Source: Azolla caroliniana (lineage: Eukaryota; Polypodiophyta). Taken from it: a DNA stretch of 64,000 nt. Shown piece by piece: positions 24,303 through 35,500 of the stretch (position 1 is the first letter of the stretch; every line of letters starts with the position of its first letter). The notes under the pieces were generated by a model. The model made no database searches and was not told the DNA's origin. It saw only the letters and a program-made list of their open reading frames with translations. The stretch spans positions 25,668,001-25,732,000 of the forward strand of contig JBHGNT010000003.1 of NCBI GenBank assembly GCA_043228905.1, in the 5' to 3' direction. The translations under genes were made by a program, and so were the position numbers.

Positions 24303-24357
24303 CCCCAACCACACGTAGTCGATTACATATGTATGTATGTACATATGCACTGAATAA

Positions 24358-24366
24358 TATAAATAG
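24358..24366 (+). promoter_or_regulatory. TATA box of the WLM protease gene
   Basis: TATAAATAG is a near-consensus plant TATA box. It implies a transcription start near 24390 and a leader of about 640 nt that includes a GATC palindromic run (about 24460-24478), an AAG run and a CT run. No other gene start lies nearby on this strand. Confidence 0.65.
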
Positions 24367-24596
24367 AACAGGGGCGACAGACACAGAGAAGAATGGGATC
24401 TTTTTTGGTGCGATCGTTTTGAGATCAACAGACAAATAGACACACAGAGAGAAAAAGAATCGATCGATCGATCGATCGGACCATATCTTCTTCCTTCCAT
24501 TTTCTTCCTCACCAGAATCACATCCTTCTGCAGACAACATATCTGAGCTTCTTTTCCACTGCCTCAGGATCCTTCACGATTGAGAAAGAGTTGCCA

Positions 24597-24597
<1 letters not shown>

Positions 24598-24627
<30 letters not shown>

Positions 24628-24635
24628 AAGAAGAA
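24598..24635. repeat. (AAG)n microsatellite in the leader
   Basis: About twelve AAG trinucleotides in the predicted 5' UTR of the WLM protease gene. Confidence 0.9.
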
Positions 24636-24736
24636 AGGACGAACGAAAATACTTTTTACTTTTTATAGACTGCCACAACTTCGAGATATCAGCCACTGAA
24701 AGAACAGTTCTTTGAATTTCTCCACATCTGCCAACG

Positions 24737-24739
<3 letters not shown>

Positions 24740-24800
<61 letters not shown>
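24740..24800. repeat. (CT)n microsatellite in the leader
   Basis: About 30 CT dinucleotides followed by CACT tetranucleotide repeats, roughly 230 bp upstream of the WLM protease ATG. The Leu-Ser reading frame across it is an artefact of the repeat. Confidence 0.92.
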
Positions 24801-24804
<4 letters not shown>

Positions 24805-25029
24805 ACTCACTCACTGAGAGTCCAATTTCCGCCAGTCTTCAAAATTTGGCTGCTTTCCTGCGATTGTAATAAGGACAATCGGAAATTCTCCGTTTCGGCA
24901 AGATCCCTCCTCAGAGAGAATCTGTAGAGTGTTCCATATTCACAGAGAAGGATTTGTCCATCCTCACAGATATAGAACAAACTCTGACGTTTTCCATCCC
25001 TGCAAAAATATTCTTTACAGAACACAGCC

Positions 25030-28000
25030 ATGGAAACTACTTTTGATGATGAATCCTCTCAAAAAGTCATGGACCTTTCTTTCTTGTACAGAAACAAGTC
25101 ATTTCAGATATGTATGCCTTCTGATTCGACATTGCTTGAGCTTGGACAGAAACTACAGGTTTTAACCGGTGTGGTTCCTTGTACTCTTCGTCTTCTTTTA
25201 CCTCGCTCTCGAGCTTTACTTCCATTCTCTGATCAGGATCAATCGGTTCTGCTTGGACACAGTGGCATTTCAGAGGTTTGTTTTATTGATTGATTTGTAT
25301 ATTGATTTGATTGCCTGCTTTTTTATGTCTGAAATCTAGAAAGGAAGAAAGAAACTTCCATTTTGGAATAGGTGCTAGAAGAATTTGGCTGATTATGCTA
25401 TATTTATACCCCTGTTTGGTCTATGCCACTGGCCATGCACGAGTGTATGTGTCCTTTGGGTATCTAGAACAAAAGAAACTAGTAATCAGCAAGGTTGGGA
25501 GTCTCATCCTCAAAACTGTTCGAAGAGTTTGAAACTGAAACCAAACCAAAAACCTAAACCTTTCACCCAATCTGTTAAACTGTGGTTCTGCAGTTCAGTT
25601 CTGGTTCAAACTCAATTATTGGCAATTGTATAATCAATGTTCTACCTTACAAGAAAGGGTTATTTTTTAAAATCTCATAAAAAGACCAAAACTTAAAGAG
25701 ATTGTTAGGGTTCAAAGTTCAAAGTTCGTTATATGTATTACATAAATAATTAATATATTCCCCAAAACCATTAAGGCATTAAGCTGCGATAGACTGCAAA
25801 CCCATTAGGCTGATTTGAACTCTTGAACCAAACTGACCTAATTGCCGATTCCTAAAACCATGTTCACTTCCAAATGAGCGAAAACTGGCCTTCGAAAAAA
25901 ACCATGCTCAAGAGAATATGCCCTTTGGGTAATGACAGATAGCTAAAGATAAAATGCTGCTGTAAAGCTACCCTGGAAAGTTAGGGAGAACTGATCAAGT
26001 AGTGGATGGGCTACCTACACTTCATATGGATCTCTGTATATATCATCTATATGAAGCAAGCATGGTTTATCTATCTATCTGACCTATCTGAATATGGGCG
26101 TGCTTGGTAAGGAAACCTCCTATGGTGAACAGGCTAACCAGTTATCTATGTAATGATTATTCTCCCTAATATCATGTTGGTGGAGAGGGAGGTGTCTGAT
26201 ATACAGATACACATACTTCTGCTCTGGGACTATGGAAGAACATATAACCTGTGATTACCTCCCTCTTTGTTGACTTTTTAGAATTTTTATTCCGTTTCTG
26301 TGACTGGAAGAGGAAATGCTTAAATTAGATTAATGGAACCAATTCCATCATCTCTTTGACTTAGGCCTGTCTCGTAAACATTTTAGGCAAAAGAGAGCAT
26401 AAAGACATAGCTCAGGCACTAAGATTGACTGGTGACGAAACCATTCCAGAATTCCAGTTCCAATTCTGCTGTACCCACTTAAACTCCCAACAAAAGCAAT
26501 TTCTCTAGCATGATGTTCTCTAGACATTATGAGGTGTCAAACTTTTATGAATCTCTTAATAGTTAATGTCCACTTTAAAAATTAACACATGGGCTCATAC
26601 CCTTCTACTTCAAAAGTAAATCGGATCTTCCCTCTCTGACAGGTGTAATTACTCCAGACATTAGTCCAAGTGAATGTGCTTGTTGGACTATGAAACTGGG
26701 TCCTATCACCATGTTTAATTCAACAAAAATTATCATAGTTTATGTCGCACACACTAGAATAGTGCTCACATGCAATTACCTTAATGTTAAGGATTATTAC
26801 ATCATTTATCTCTCGCAAGAAACAGTGGTTGATTATTGAGTTGAGAGAGAGAGAGAGAGAGATTTATTTGGCTCTCAGGAGATTGTTAGAATGAGGAAGA
26901 ACACTCAAGTAATAAGAAGTTTTGATAATTCAATTGGGAGAATGATTGGGGGGGAGGGAGAGAAGAGAGAGAGATGCTTTTATTTAGCTCTTGAGAGATT
27001 GTTAGAATGAGGAAGAACCCTTCATTAACTAAATTACAACTATGTCCCTTTCACTCTCAGGATATGAAAGGTTATAGATACTACTTCTATAACCCATTTA
27101 CAATGTGACTCTCTTCCTCTCTCTACTCTTTGTAGGATTCTTGAGTGTATCCCTGGACTGGAGCATTGAAAGTGAGATGTCAGCTGAATACTTAACATGT
27201 AGTCCCAATACAATAGAAGAAGGAAGGAGTTTTCTTGTGTGTGTATGTGTGTGTTGGCATATATGAATACGCTGCATGTATAGTGTATATATGGGTTTGT
27301 GCAAGAAAAGAATGGAAGAATCATCGTCAAATTTCCAAAAATTTCATAGGGCCGATCCATAAGGGTAATGGGAGCACTGACTGGAGAAATTGAACAAGTG
27401 TCTCAAGAAGCTATTCACAAATATGAGAGGGGAATTATTGGTTTTGATGAAGAGGACAAACGTGCCAAGCAACGTGCAATATTCAGAGCCAACAATATCA
27501 TTCAACTTCCTAAAGGAAATTACATCTTTTGTGATTTCAAGACTTTAGAGTTACCAGGTATTCAGGTAATAAATTGTAATGAGACCATAGTGATATTGAT
27601 CATTGTAAAAGAATTCATTTGGCACTTTCCAGCCTTAAAATTATTCCTTCTATTTCTTGTTGCTGATGTAGTTCTTGTATTGAATAAACATTATGCAGCT
27701 TCACCCTCCAGCTGAAAAGGCTCTAGAAATAATGCATAAGCTTGCCAGTGATCCTGGCATTGTTGCCATTATGAACAAGGTAACACACTTTAGCTATTGT
27801 GGTGTAGCTTAATTTTCTAATATTTCAAATGCATGAATTGAATATGGATGTTCATACTCTGGTTGACCTTGGATTTCCATTAATTTCAGCATCGTTGGAC
27901 AGTTGGGTTAATGACAGAAATGGCACCTGAGGGTTATGTAGGAATCAGCCCTGAATGCATCCTAGGGTATAACAAGGTACGTAGGTATATCAGGTATGCA

Positions 28001-31000
28001 AGTGTATTTACATTGGTTTACGCATGATAATGATGTATTTATGCTCTAGTTGTCCAAAATACCAAAATGAGAGGGAGATCAAAAGAATCACCATCCAAAG
28101 GGTATGAGTTCCAAAGAACATAGAAGGTGGTGTTGCTGTTTCTAACTGAAAATTGGGGATGTATTATAAGATATATCCATCCTTACATAAGGTTACTTAA
28201 TGATCAATCAACTGAAGTATATGTGCCTATAGCTGAAGGTTATGTATTCGAGTTTGCACAACTCCTTTACAATAAGAAACGTAGAAATAAGCTGTGTCCT
28301 ATGTATTCATGTGGGTTGACATGAACCTCATTCCCCATGAAATATCTAGTTCATTCCTTTCCTCGAGGGTTGTAGGAAGTACTTTATATTGATTTAATCC
28401 TCCCAATTCTTTTGTAGAGAGACAGAAACTAATGTGATTCTTCTGTCAAATTTCCCTACTATAGAATAAAGGAGAAGAGATATCTCTACGTCTTCGAACT
28501 GATGACTTGAAAGGTTTCCGCAAATATGAGAGTATTAAGAAAACACTGCTGCATGAACTTGTGAGAATTCTTCTCCTCTAGTACATCTTTAAAAAGATTA
28601 AGTGACCAAATTACTTACCAATATCTTTTCGTATTTCAGGCTCACATGGTTCATTCTAATCACGATGCCAACTTCCATGCTTTAGATAAACAGGTCAAAG
28701 ATCCTTTCACATTGATGAGCAATATTTGAGGGCTCCAATTTCAATTTAATTTTGATAATAACTCCGAAATATCCCTGAGTTCTGCGTTAATTCCTCAAAT
28801 GTCCCTAGCCTGTCATTGTTTCCTACATGCTCATCATCAACCTCTGGAGCAATCAGATGGTGAATCTGTTGTATTTTTCTCTTTCGAGGATTCAACAGAG
28901 GCATTTGAGGAAATAGAAAAACTTAGATGTATTTCTGACTTTTTTTCGTAAATTTTGTAGCATTATGTTTCTGATTTTAAAAGTGTAATTGGTTGATTTA
29001 GTGCAGTTAAATGAAGAAGCAAATGCTTTGGATTGGACAAAGTCGACAGGCCACAATTTAGGAGGAGCTAAGTTTTTAGAAGAAGTAAATTATGAAGAGA
29101 AATCTATAAATGCAAGCAATGGACAAAAGCTTGGAGGAAATAATGAATATAGTCATCTTGGTGCTCGTTCGGCTGCTGCACAAGCTGCCCTGTCTCGTCT
29201 CACTGAAAATATCCACACAGAAACCAGTGGAGGTGTTCATACTATCAGGGTTTTAGATGAGAATATGGGTGATATTCCTATAAAGATCCACAAAGAAACT
29301 GATGAAATCGTTGAAAATATCAAGATTTTAGATGAGAATTTAGGTGAAATTTCTGACATGATCTCCAACAAGATCCACAAAGAAACTGATGAAATTGTTA
29401 AAAATATCAAGATTTTAGATGAGAATTTAGGTGAAATTTCTGACATGATCTCCAACAAAATCAATGTAAGGGAAAAGTTTGTCAGTAGTTCTATTTTAAT
29501 GACTGAACCTGATCCTGATCTCGATAAGGCGGTCTCCATGGAAGTTGATGAGAGTTCCATTTTTCTAAAGGAAAATGAATCTTTGAAGCACCAGATCCAA
29601 GTTGGCCTTAATAACAAGGAAATACAAGCATCAGGATTACTTGATTCGGCAAGGTGCCAAGAAGGTATCAATCAAGAAAAATCAAACAGCAATGTTGAGA
29701 CAGCATTTGCAGCAGACAACTCTGAGAAGAAGGAAACAGATATAATGAACGCTTCATCTATTTTATTGGAAGGGAATTATTTAAGTGAGGCTGAATTCAG
29801 CTCCAATATTGAAGATAGGGATCTTAAGGCTGTTCAGGAGAATACAGAGATCCTCTCTCAGCGCATACAGGATGCAATAATATTGCTTAAGCGAGAAGCA
29901 ACACAATCTGAAGCCATAGCTACTATTCAGATACTGTCTCGAATTGTGAGGTATATTTTTGAGCTTATTGTGTATTGGAAATCGACCTTTCTTTCGTAAG
30001 CCTTATCAGGTGTATATATAATGAAAACAGGAATATCAAGCAGCATCCGAATGAGGCAAAGTTCAGATGTCTGAAAAAGGTAACTTAGAATTTTCTTTCC
30101 TTATTATTAAATCAGATCAAGATTTGGAATTTCTTGAAAGTTGAATTAATAGAGATATTGCATCATGATGTTAACCTTTGCATGCATTATTTTTTGATGA
30201 AGTGATGCATCAAATTTTGCATGCAATATTTGCACATTTCAATGTTGCCAGATTGTTTGTTTGTGATATCAACATTTGTACACATTAATTTTTGACGAAA
30301 TGATTTGCTTTTCTTCTGTCATGGTGTTTAGGTTTGCAAGCATCTAATGCTGAAATAATTTAAGCTTTTTTCTCATAAGATCATATGCTTCAAGCACCTT
30401 ATTGAAAGTAATGATTTGAAACTAACATTGTTTAGTATTTCTAAATCTGCAATCCTCTTCTATAAACAGCTTGCTGATTTCTGTAACTATTTGTTGAGAG
30501 TATTCTTCATTCTAGTTGCATATATTGTTTAATTTTTCTTTATAATATATTTGAAGTGAACTCCTGAAGGTGTTTCTTTATATGTTTGATAAAGCTGATA
30601 AAACTCTAATATCTTTCCTGATAGTTTCAGCTAGTACCCTTTCAAATCAGATTTTGATGCGTTCAGAGTTCCCTTTTTATTGTTTGTACAAAATTCCTCT
30701 TGTATAGAACTCTTTTAAGCTGCACCACTATGATACCAATGATTCTTTTCTGTTTCTTTCATAGGAAACATCAACCTTCCGCCAAAAGATTGCAAAATTC
30801 AGGGGTATGCACTCTAGTTGTTATATCTTATAAATTAATTGAAAATATCTATTAAAGCAAAACTCTTGGGTATGCTTTTAATACCTTAAAAGCTTTTCTC
30901 CCCAAGGATAATGAACATTAAGGGCTGTAAAGAGACTTAAGTGATTAAATTTTCTCCTGTCCTGACTTTATGTATCTGAACTCATATTGGTAACAATATA

Positions 31001-31154
31001 TATTTTGCCAGGTGCACTGGAAGTTCTTCATGCAGTTGGATTTTCAGCAGAAGCAAATAATGATGGGAGCGAAGGTGATTGTCTTGTCTTGAAGAGGGAT
31101 GATCCAGTTCTACTCTGGCTTGCGGAATCCTCCTTAGAAGCCTGCTTTGCTTAA
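25030..31154 (+). CDS. UBL-WLM-PUB metalloprotease, WSS1-type
   Basis: Predicted zinc metalloprotease of the WLM (WSS1/SPRTN-like) family, linked in other organisms to removing DNA-protein crosslinks and handling SUMO/ubiquitin conjugates. Exons are 25030-25275, 27350-27565, 27699-27779, 27890-27976, 28465-28560, 28640-28693, 29007-29950, 30031-30079, 30765-30804 and 31012-31154, giving about 651 aa. Residues about 14-95 form a ubiquitin-like domain. The WLM domain follows, with the zinc motif HELAHMVHSNH at 240-250 (HExxHx5H, Glu241 catalytic), split by intron 5. Residues about 543-640 are a PUB domain, a p97/CDC48-binding fold. Residues 327-410 hold three repeats, the last two almost identical 29-mers, each with a I-[KR]-[IV]-L-D-E core like a SUMO-interacting motif. 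The order matches plant PUB/WLM proteins. The exon 2 start rests on phase and an in-frame stop just before it. Confidence 0.9.
26837..27020. repeat. Tandem duplication, about 116-bp unit, in intron 1 of the WLM protease gene
   Basis: Two units each contain a GA-rich run, a 'tttatttggctct'-like phrase and 'attgttagaatgaggaagaa'. The last phrase recurs with a 116-bp offset (26882 and 26998). Confidence 0.8.
29204..29461 (+). repeat. In-frame coding tandem repeat (87-bp unit) in the WLM protease
   Basis: Two near-identical 87-bp units at 29283-29369 and 29370-29456 differ by about two bases. An older diverged unit lies just upstream (29205-29282). The unit is a multiple of three, so the frame is kept and 29 residues are repeated. 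Confidence 0.93.
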
Positions 31155-32235
31155 GAACAGCATTCCCCTTTATTATTTTATGCTAGCCATTGGTTATGAA
31201 TGCTCTTCTTAGGTCTGTAAAAATGTAACTGTTGTTAGAATACACATCAGAAACGACACAGCCATAGTATACCATAAAGCTAAAATTTATTTTACTGATT
31301 ATTTTCAGAGAACTGACATAGTATATAATATTGTTTCTCACCAAACCCATGCTACAAAATAAATAATACATTTTTTTGGGGTTAACTCTTGCGTTATATA
31401 CAACCTGTTTTTTTAGATTGGACAACCAAACACAATATTGACTGGAGTAATCTTGCCATGACCACAACTACCATCTTAACACTCTGATCATCAACAATAA
31501 ATAAAAGTGGCATCATACATACATATACATATGTCAAGGATATGCATATAATTATACCCATTTACCAACTATTTGGTATTATTTGGTTCTTTCCATAGTT
31601 GAAATGTTATTGAAGTGAATGAAATGCATGAAAAGGAACATATGCAATGACATTCCTCTAACTTAGATGGATAAGGGTTCTATAACACCTTGATGGTTTG
31701 GGCTCTAGATAGTTGAACCAATGAGGTAACTTTGAATACCCTTCCGAACATTTTGATAACCTTTGAATTGCCTCTTAGTTATGCACAATTAGATACAGCT
31801 TATGTCACCCATTGTGCACTAGTAATCTTGTTGAGAACAATATGTGGAAGGGGGCATGTTTGGTGCCAAACGCGAGGACGTAGCCTAAACAGTTGAACCC
31901 ATACAATTATGGAGCGTGGATGGTTGAACCAATTAGGTGAACTTCTTCGTTAAGTGTGCAAAGTTTAGGGACAATATTGTTGTTTAATATTACAGAAACA
32001 TTTGAGAACCCATACAATTATGAAACATGGATGGCTAAAGCAATTCAATGAACTTTTTCTTTAAATGCACAAGTGTAGAGAGAAAATTGTGGTGCATACC
32101 CGTGACGATAATAACAAATAGCAACCCAAGTTTTTTGAGACCTACCAATACTATAGGGTGGTTTAATTTAGCCCACCAATGGAAGAACACAAACAATAAA
32201 TTCAATCACAAATGAACATGTTTAGCGTAAACAAA

Positions 32236-32285
<50 letters not shown>

Positions 32286-32548
32286 CGCAATAAGTCTCAA
32301 GGGGGGTTGGGTTAGACCAGAAGGTGCACTCAAACTGTAATATCATACTTTATTAACTACAAATATGTATATGTAGGCAGTGTGAAATCGCACGAGACCA
32401 TTTTATCTGTAGACCGTGGATAAGAGTTTCGCTTTGGTTCTTACTTAATACGCGTATTTTTTTACTAGTCACACTGTCAATAACACAGTGGAGTGGAGTA
32501 GGGTTTTAGAGGACCACGTTTCTTCCTCTTGTTCGGCAGAACAAGAAG
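31155..32548. other. Intergenic region between the WLM protease and EngB-type GTPase genes
   Basis: No supported gene. It holds the 3' flank of the protease gene, with AATAAA-like sequence near 31495. Two similar stretches with 'gttgaacc', 'caattatg' and 'gaacttttt' phrases lie near 31880-31960 and 32000-32060. A CA microsatellite follows, then the GTPase promoter/leader. Confidence 0.5.
32236..32282. repeat. (CA)n microsatellite
   Basis: About 22 CA dinucleotides, roughly 270 bp upstream of the GTPase start codon. Confidence 0.93.
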
Positions 32549-35500
32549 ATGATGCTTGTCCGTTCGCTCCATGCCGCCTCCTTCTTCAATGGTTTTGCTC
32601 ACCATCTCCATCTCAGACTCCTGCCTCATGTATCGGAATGCTCGGTCAGCACAAGAAGCTTCTCCTCTTTCAGTTCTCATTTCGTCAGAAAATACTCGAC
32701 AAAGTTGTTGAGTGCCAGGATCGGAAGCTTAAGTAAGCACTTATTTCTGTCCACAAGTTGTGTCTTTACTATTTATATTCTATTTGTTCCCATAAGTTGC
32801 ACCTTTTTCCATGTATAATTTCTCGAAATAAATATATTTTATCCCTACGTACATGAAAAATTTCCTCATGGAAATGTATTCAAATGATTCTGAAAGTGCG
32901 GGTCTTGTTCCATGTATAATTTCATGTAATGAACATGTTGTTTATCCATTATTATGTTTCCGTAAGTAGATATCTTATTGTATGCCTAACTTCACTAAAT
33001 AAATGTATTTCTAACCGTATATGGCCATGTTTTCTTTTCACGACATAAGCATAATTTAAGTGTGTTCTCCATCTCGATGGGGAGAATGAATAAGCATTGT
33101 CATGCATCTTCTATTCATAAGCATTGTCTTCACCCTATGGTTTCATTATGTAAAGGTGTTTTGTCTATGCTTTCTCACGAATTTCCATATGTTGGTATAT
33201 ACTTCCATCACTGATGTGTTTCCGCAGATAGGCATCTTTTTCCATGTTATACATGGGAAAATATTCATTCTTGCAGAACCACGCCATTATATAGCTAAAG
33301 CAAGTGAATGTAGTGAAATTATACATGATTGACGATGCCTACTTATAGAATAAAGTTTTTTCTATATGTATGGACACGTTCCTATATGTAAGCATCATGG
33401 TCCTTGTAGCTTGTAACCTGAAATCATACATGTAAACACACCAATGCATAGTTTAACAGACCAATTAGAGACATAGAGCACTATAATCTATTTAAACCTC
33501 GTTTGGTTTGCTTCCATGGGGATTCAAGTAAGCATTTTCTTCCATGTACACTGTCACTACATGAACGTATTTTGGTGGCATTTCTATGATGTCATTGTCA
33601 CTGTTGACTGATTTCAGATATTAGCCAAAACCATAATGCCGAACACCAAATGCTGATCATGTTTTCTTGAAAATGAACAACAACTTCATTTTCTTTTGAA
33701 AACTGTTGCATTATATGTATCTTCATGACATATGATTATCGACAGTGCTAAATTGTCAATCATGAAAATAAAGTACCCATCAATTACCTCCGGTTTTATT
33801 GTTATGTATTACGTTTTTAGGAAACCAATGCGTTTAAGTAAATATTTCCATTCTTTTAAGGTGCTTAAGGTGCATGCCTGTTTGTGAGCATTGTGAATAT
33901 CTCGTTTCTGTCCATGATCTTGTCTTTTGTGCTTATATAGATAAATCACAGAAAGAAAGAGCGTCAAGGAGGCCAGGTTCAGTACCACATGCTTCTCTAA
34001 AGTTGACTGGGGAGAGATCAAACAGACCTTCAAGATCAGCCAAATATGGGGAACAACCTGGTAGGCTTGTAAGGAATACAGAATCATCAAGGAAACAAGG
34101 TCCGATACGTCATTCTTCACAGAAAGTTATAGGTGAGAGATTGAGCAGAGCTTTAAGATCTGAAGGAAATTTTAGTGATGAAGAAACTTCATCCAGATTG
34201 GATTCTCATAGGGGAAAACAAAGCTTAGCAGGAAAACATGAGTATCAGCCAAGTAGAAATCCTGTAACAAGTACAGAACCATTAGATTTCTCAAGGAAAG
34301 ATAAGAAGTCGACGAACAAGTTGCAGAGCCAAGTAAAAGGCAAGGTGAATACAGAACAAAATTCGAATGAGTCCCGGAAGAGAGGAAAGAGAGTAATGCG
34401 ACTTGATCCGAAAGACAATACATCTAAAAGGTTTTCTCGTGGCTATCCATGTCCTGGAGAAGAAGGTAACAGCCTCTCATGATGTTTTGAATTCATAATT
34501 TTGTTTTGGCCTTCATTATTTGACAATTAATGATGTCTTCCTCAATATCCATGATTCGAGAACTGATAGTTTCCTCAGCATGTTTGGAAGCTTCTATTAC
34601 TATGTAATTAAGCTTCTTTGTAAGAGTATATGTTGTAGAGTGTGCCAAGCTGAATAATGCTTTCTATTTATAAGAAACAGATAGTCGAGGCACTTGTTAA
34701 GTAGTATCAGAATCTTGTCATGAAAAACAGTCAGTTGAAAGGAATAATTTTGATGTTTTACTTCTTTTATTCAGGGTTTATATGCAATCTTTAAATACTA
34801 AGATTTATTTTCTGATGAGCAGATGTAGATGTAGAAGAAAAAAGTGTTGAAGTTAAAGGGCGAGCACAATTTCGAGCAATTATACCTCAAGCAAAGTTAA
34901 TGCAACATATTGAGAAATATGTATGTTTACATTGTAGTTCTTGAGCCTAACAAAATTCTAATCATCAACTTATATAATCATTTGTGTTTCTAGTTAATTG
35001 GCCGTAGACGTCCATCTGAGCTACAAAGGGCAGGCTATGACTTGAACATAACACCTGCTCCCCTTGACAACGTCCCTTACTCAAAGAAGGGAGAACGACA
35101 GCCTACACAAGAGGAAGTAGGTTTGTGTTTCTGCTTTGTAAAACTAATGGAAAATGTGCTGTCAACTTATGTTACCCAAGAAGTGTGTCTAAATATGATA
35201 CTCTTAACTTGCTGTGGTTTAAACAAATATTGTTTGGCGGGCTTGATATATGCTCTGCTTAAGAAATAGGTTTTATGGGTTTAAGTGAATGCATACAAAT
35301 AGAATATTTTAAGCATTTATCTATAATGGTAGATACTATTGCTCTAAACACTTTATCTCTACAGGAACTATTTTGGCACCATATAAAAGAGAGAATTTTA
35401 ATTAAGCCAATATATAGATAGATAGGCAAATATATATGTATATATAGTCCCTCTTTGGTACTTATTTGTAATAGCTTTCAATCTGTTAGCCAGTGTCCTT

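Larger units (their letters stand above)
22531..24357. other. Intergenic region between EXO70 and the WLM protease gene
   Basis: No supported gene. It contains the EXO70 3' flank, AT-rich unique sequence, a tandem duplication (23950-24175), a short GA tract near 24186, and the upstream promoter area of the WLM protease gene with an ACGT-core element near 24291. Confidence 0.5.

Noticed and set aside
24007-24540. 177-codon minus-strand frame upstream of the WLM protease
   Set aside because: It crosses the duplicated promoter block, GA tract and TATA region. It is Ser/Leu-rich from repeats and has no domain.
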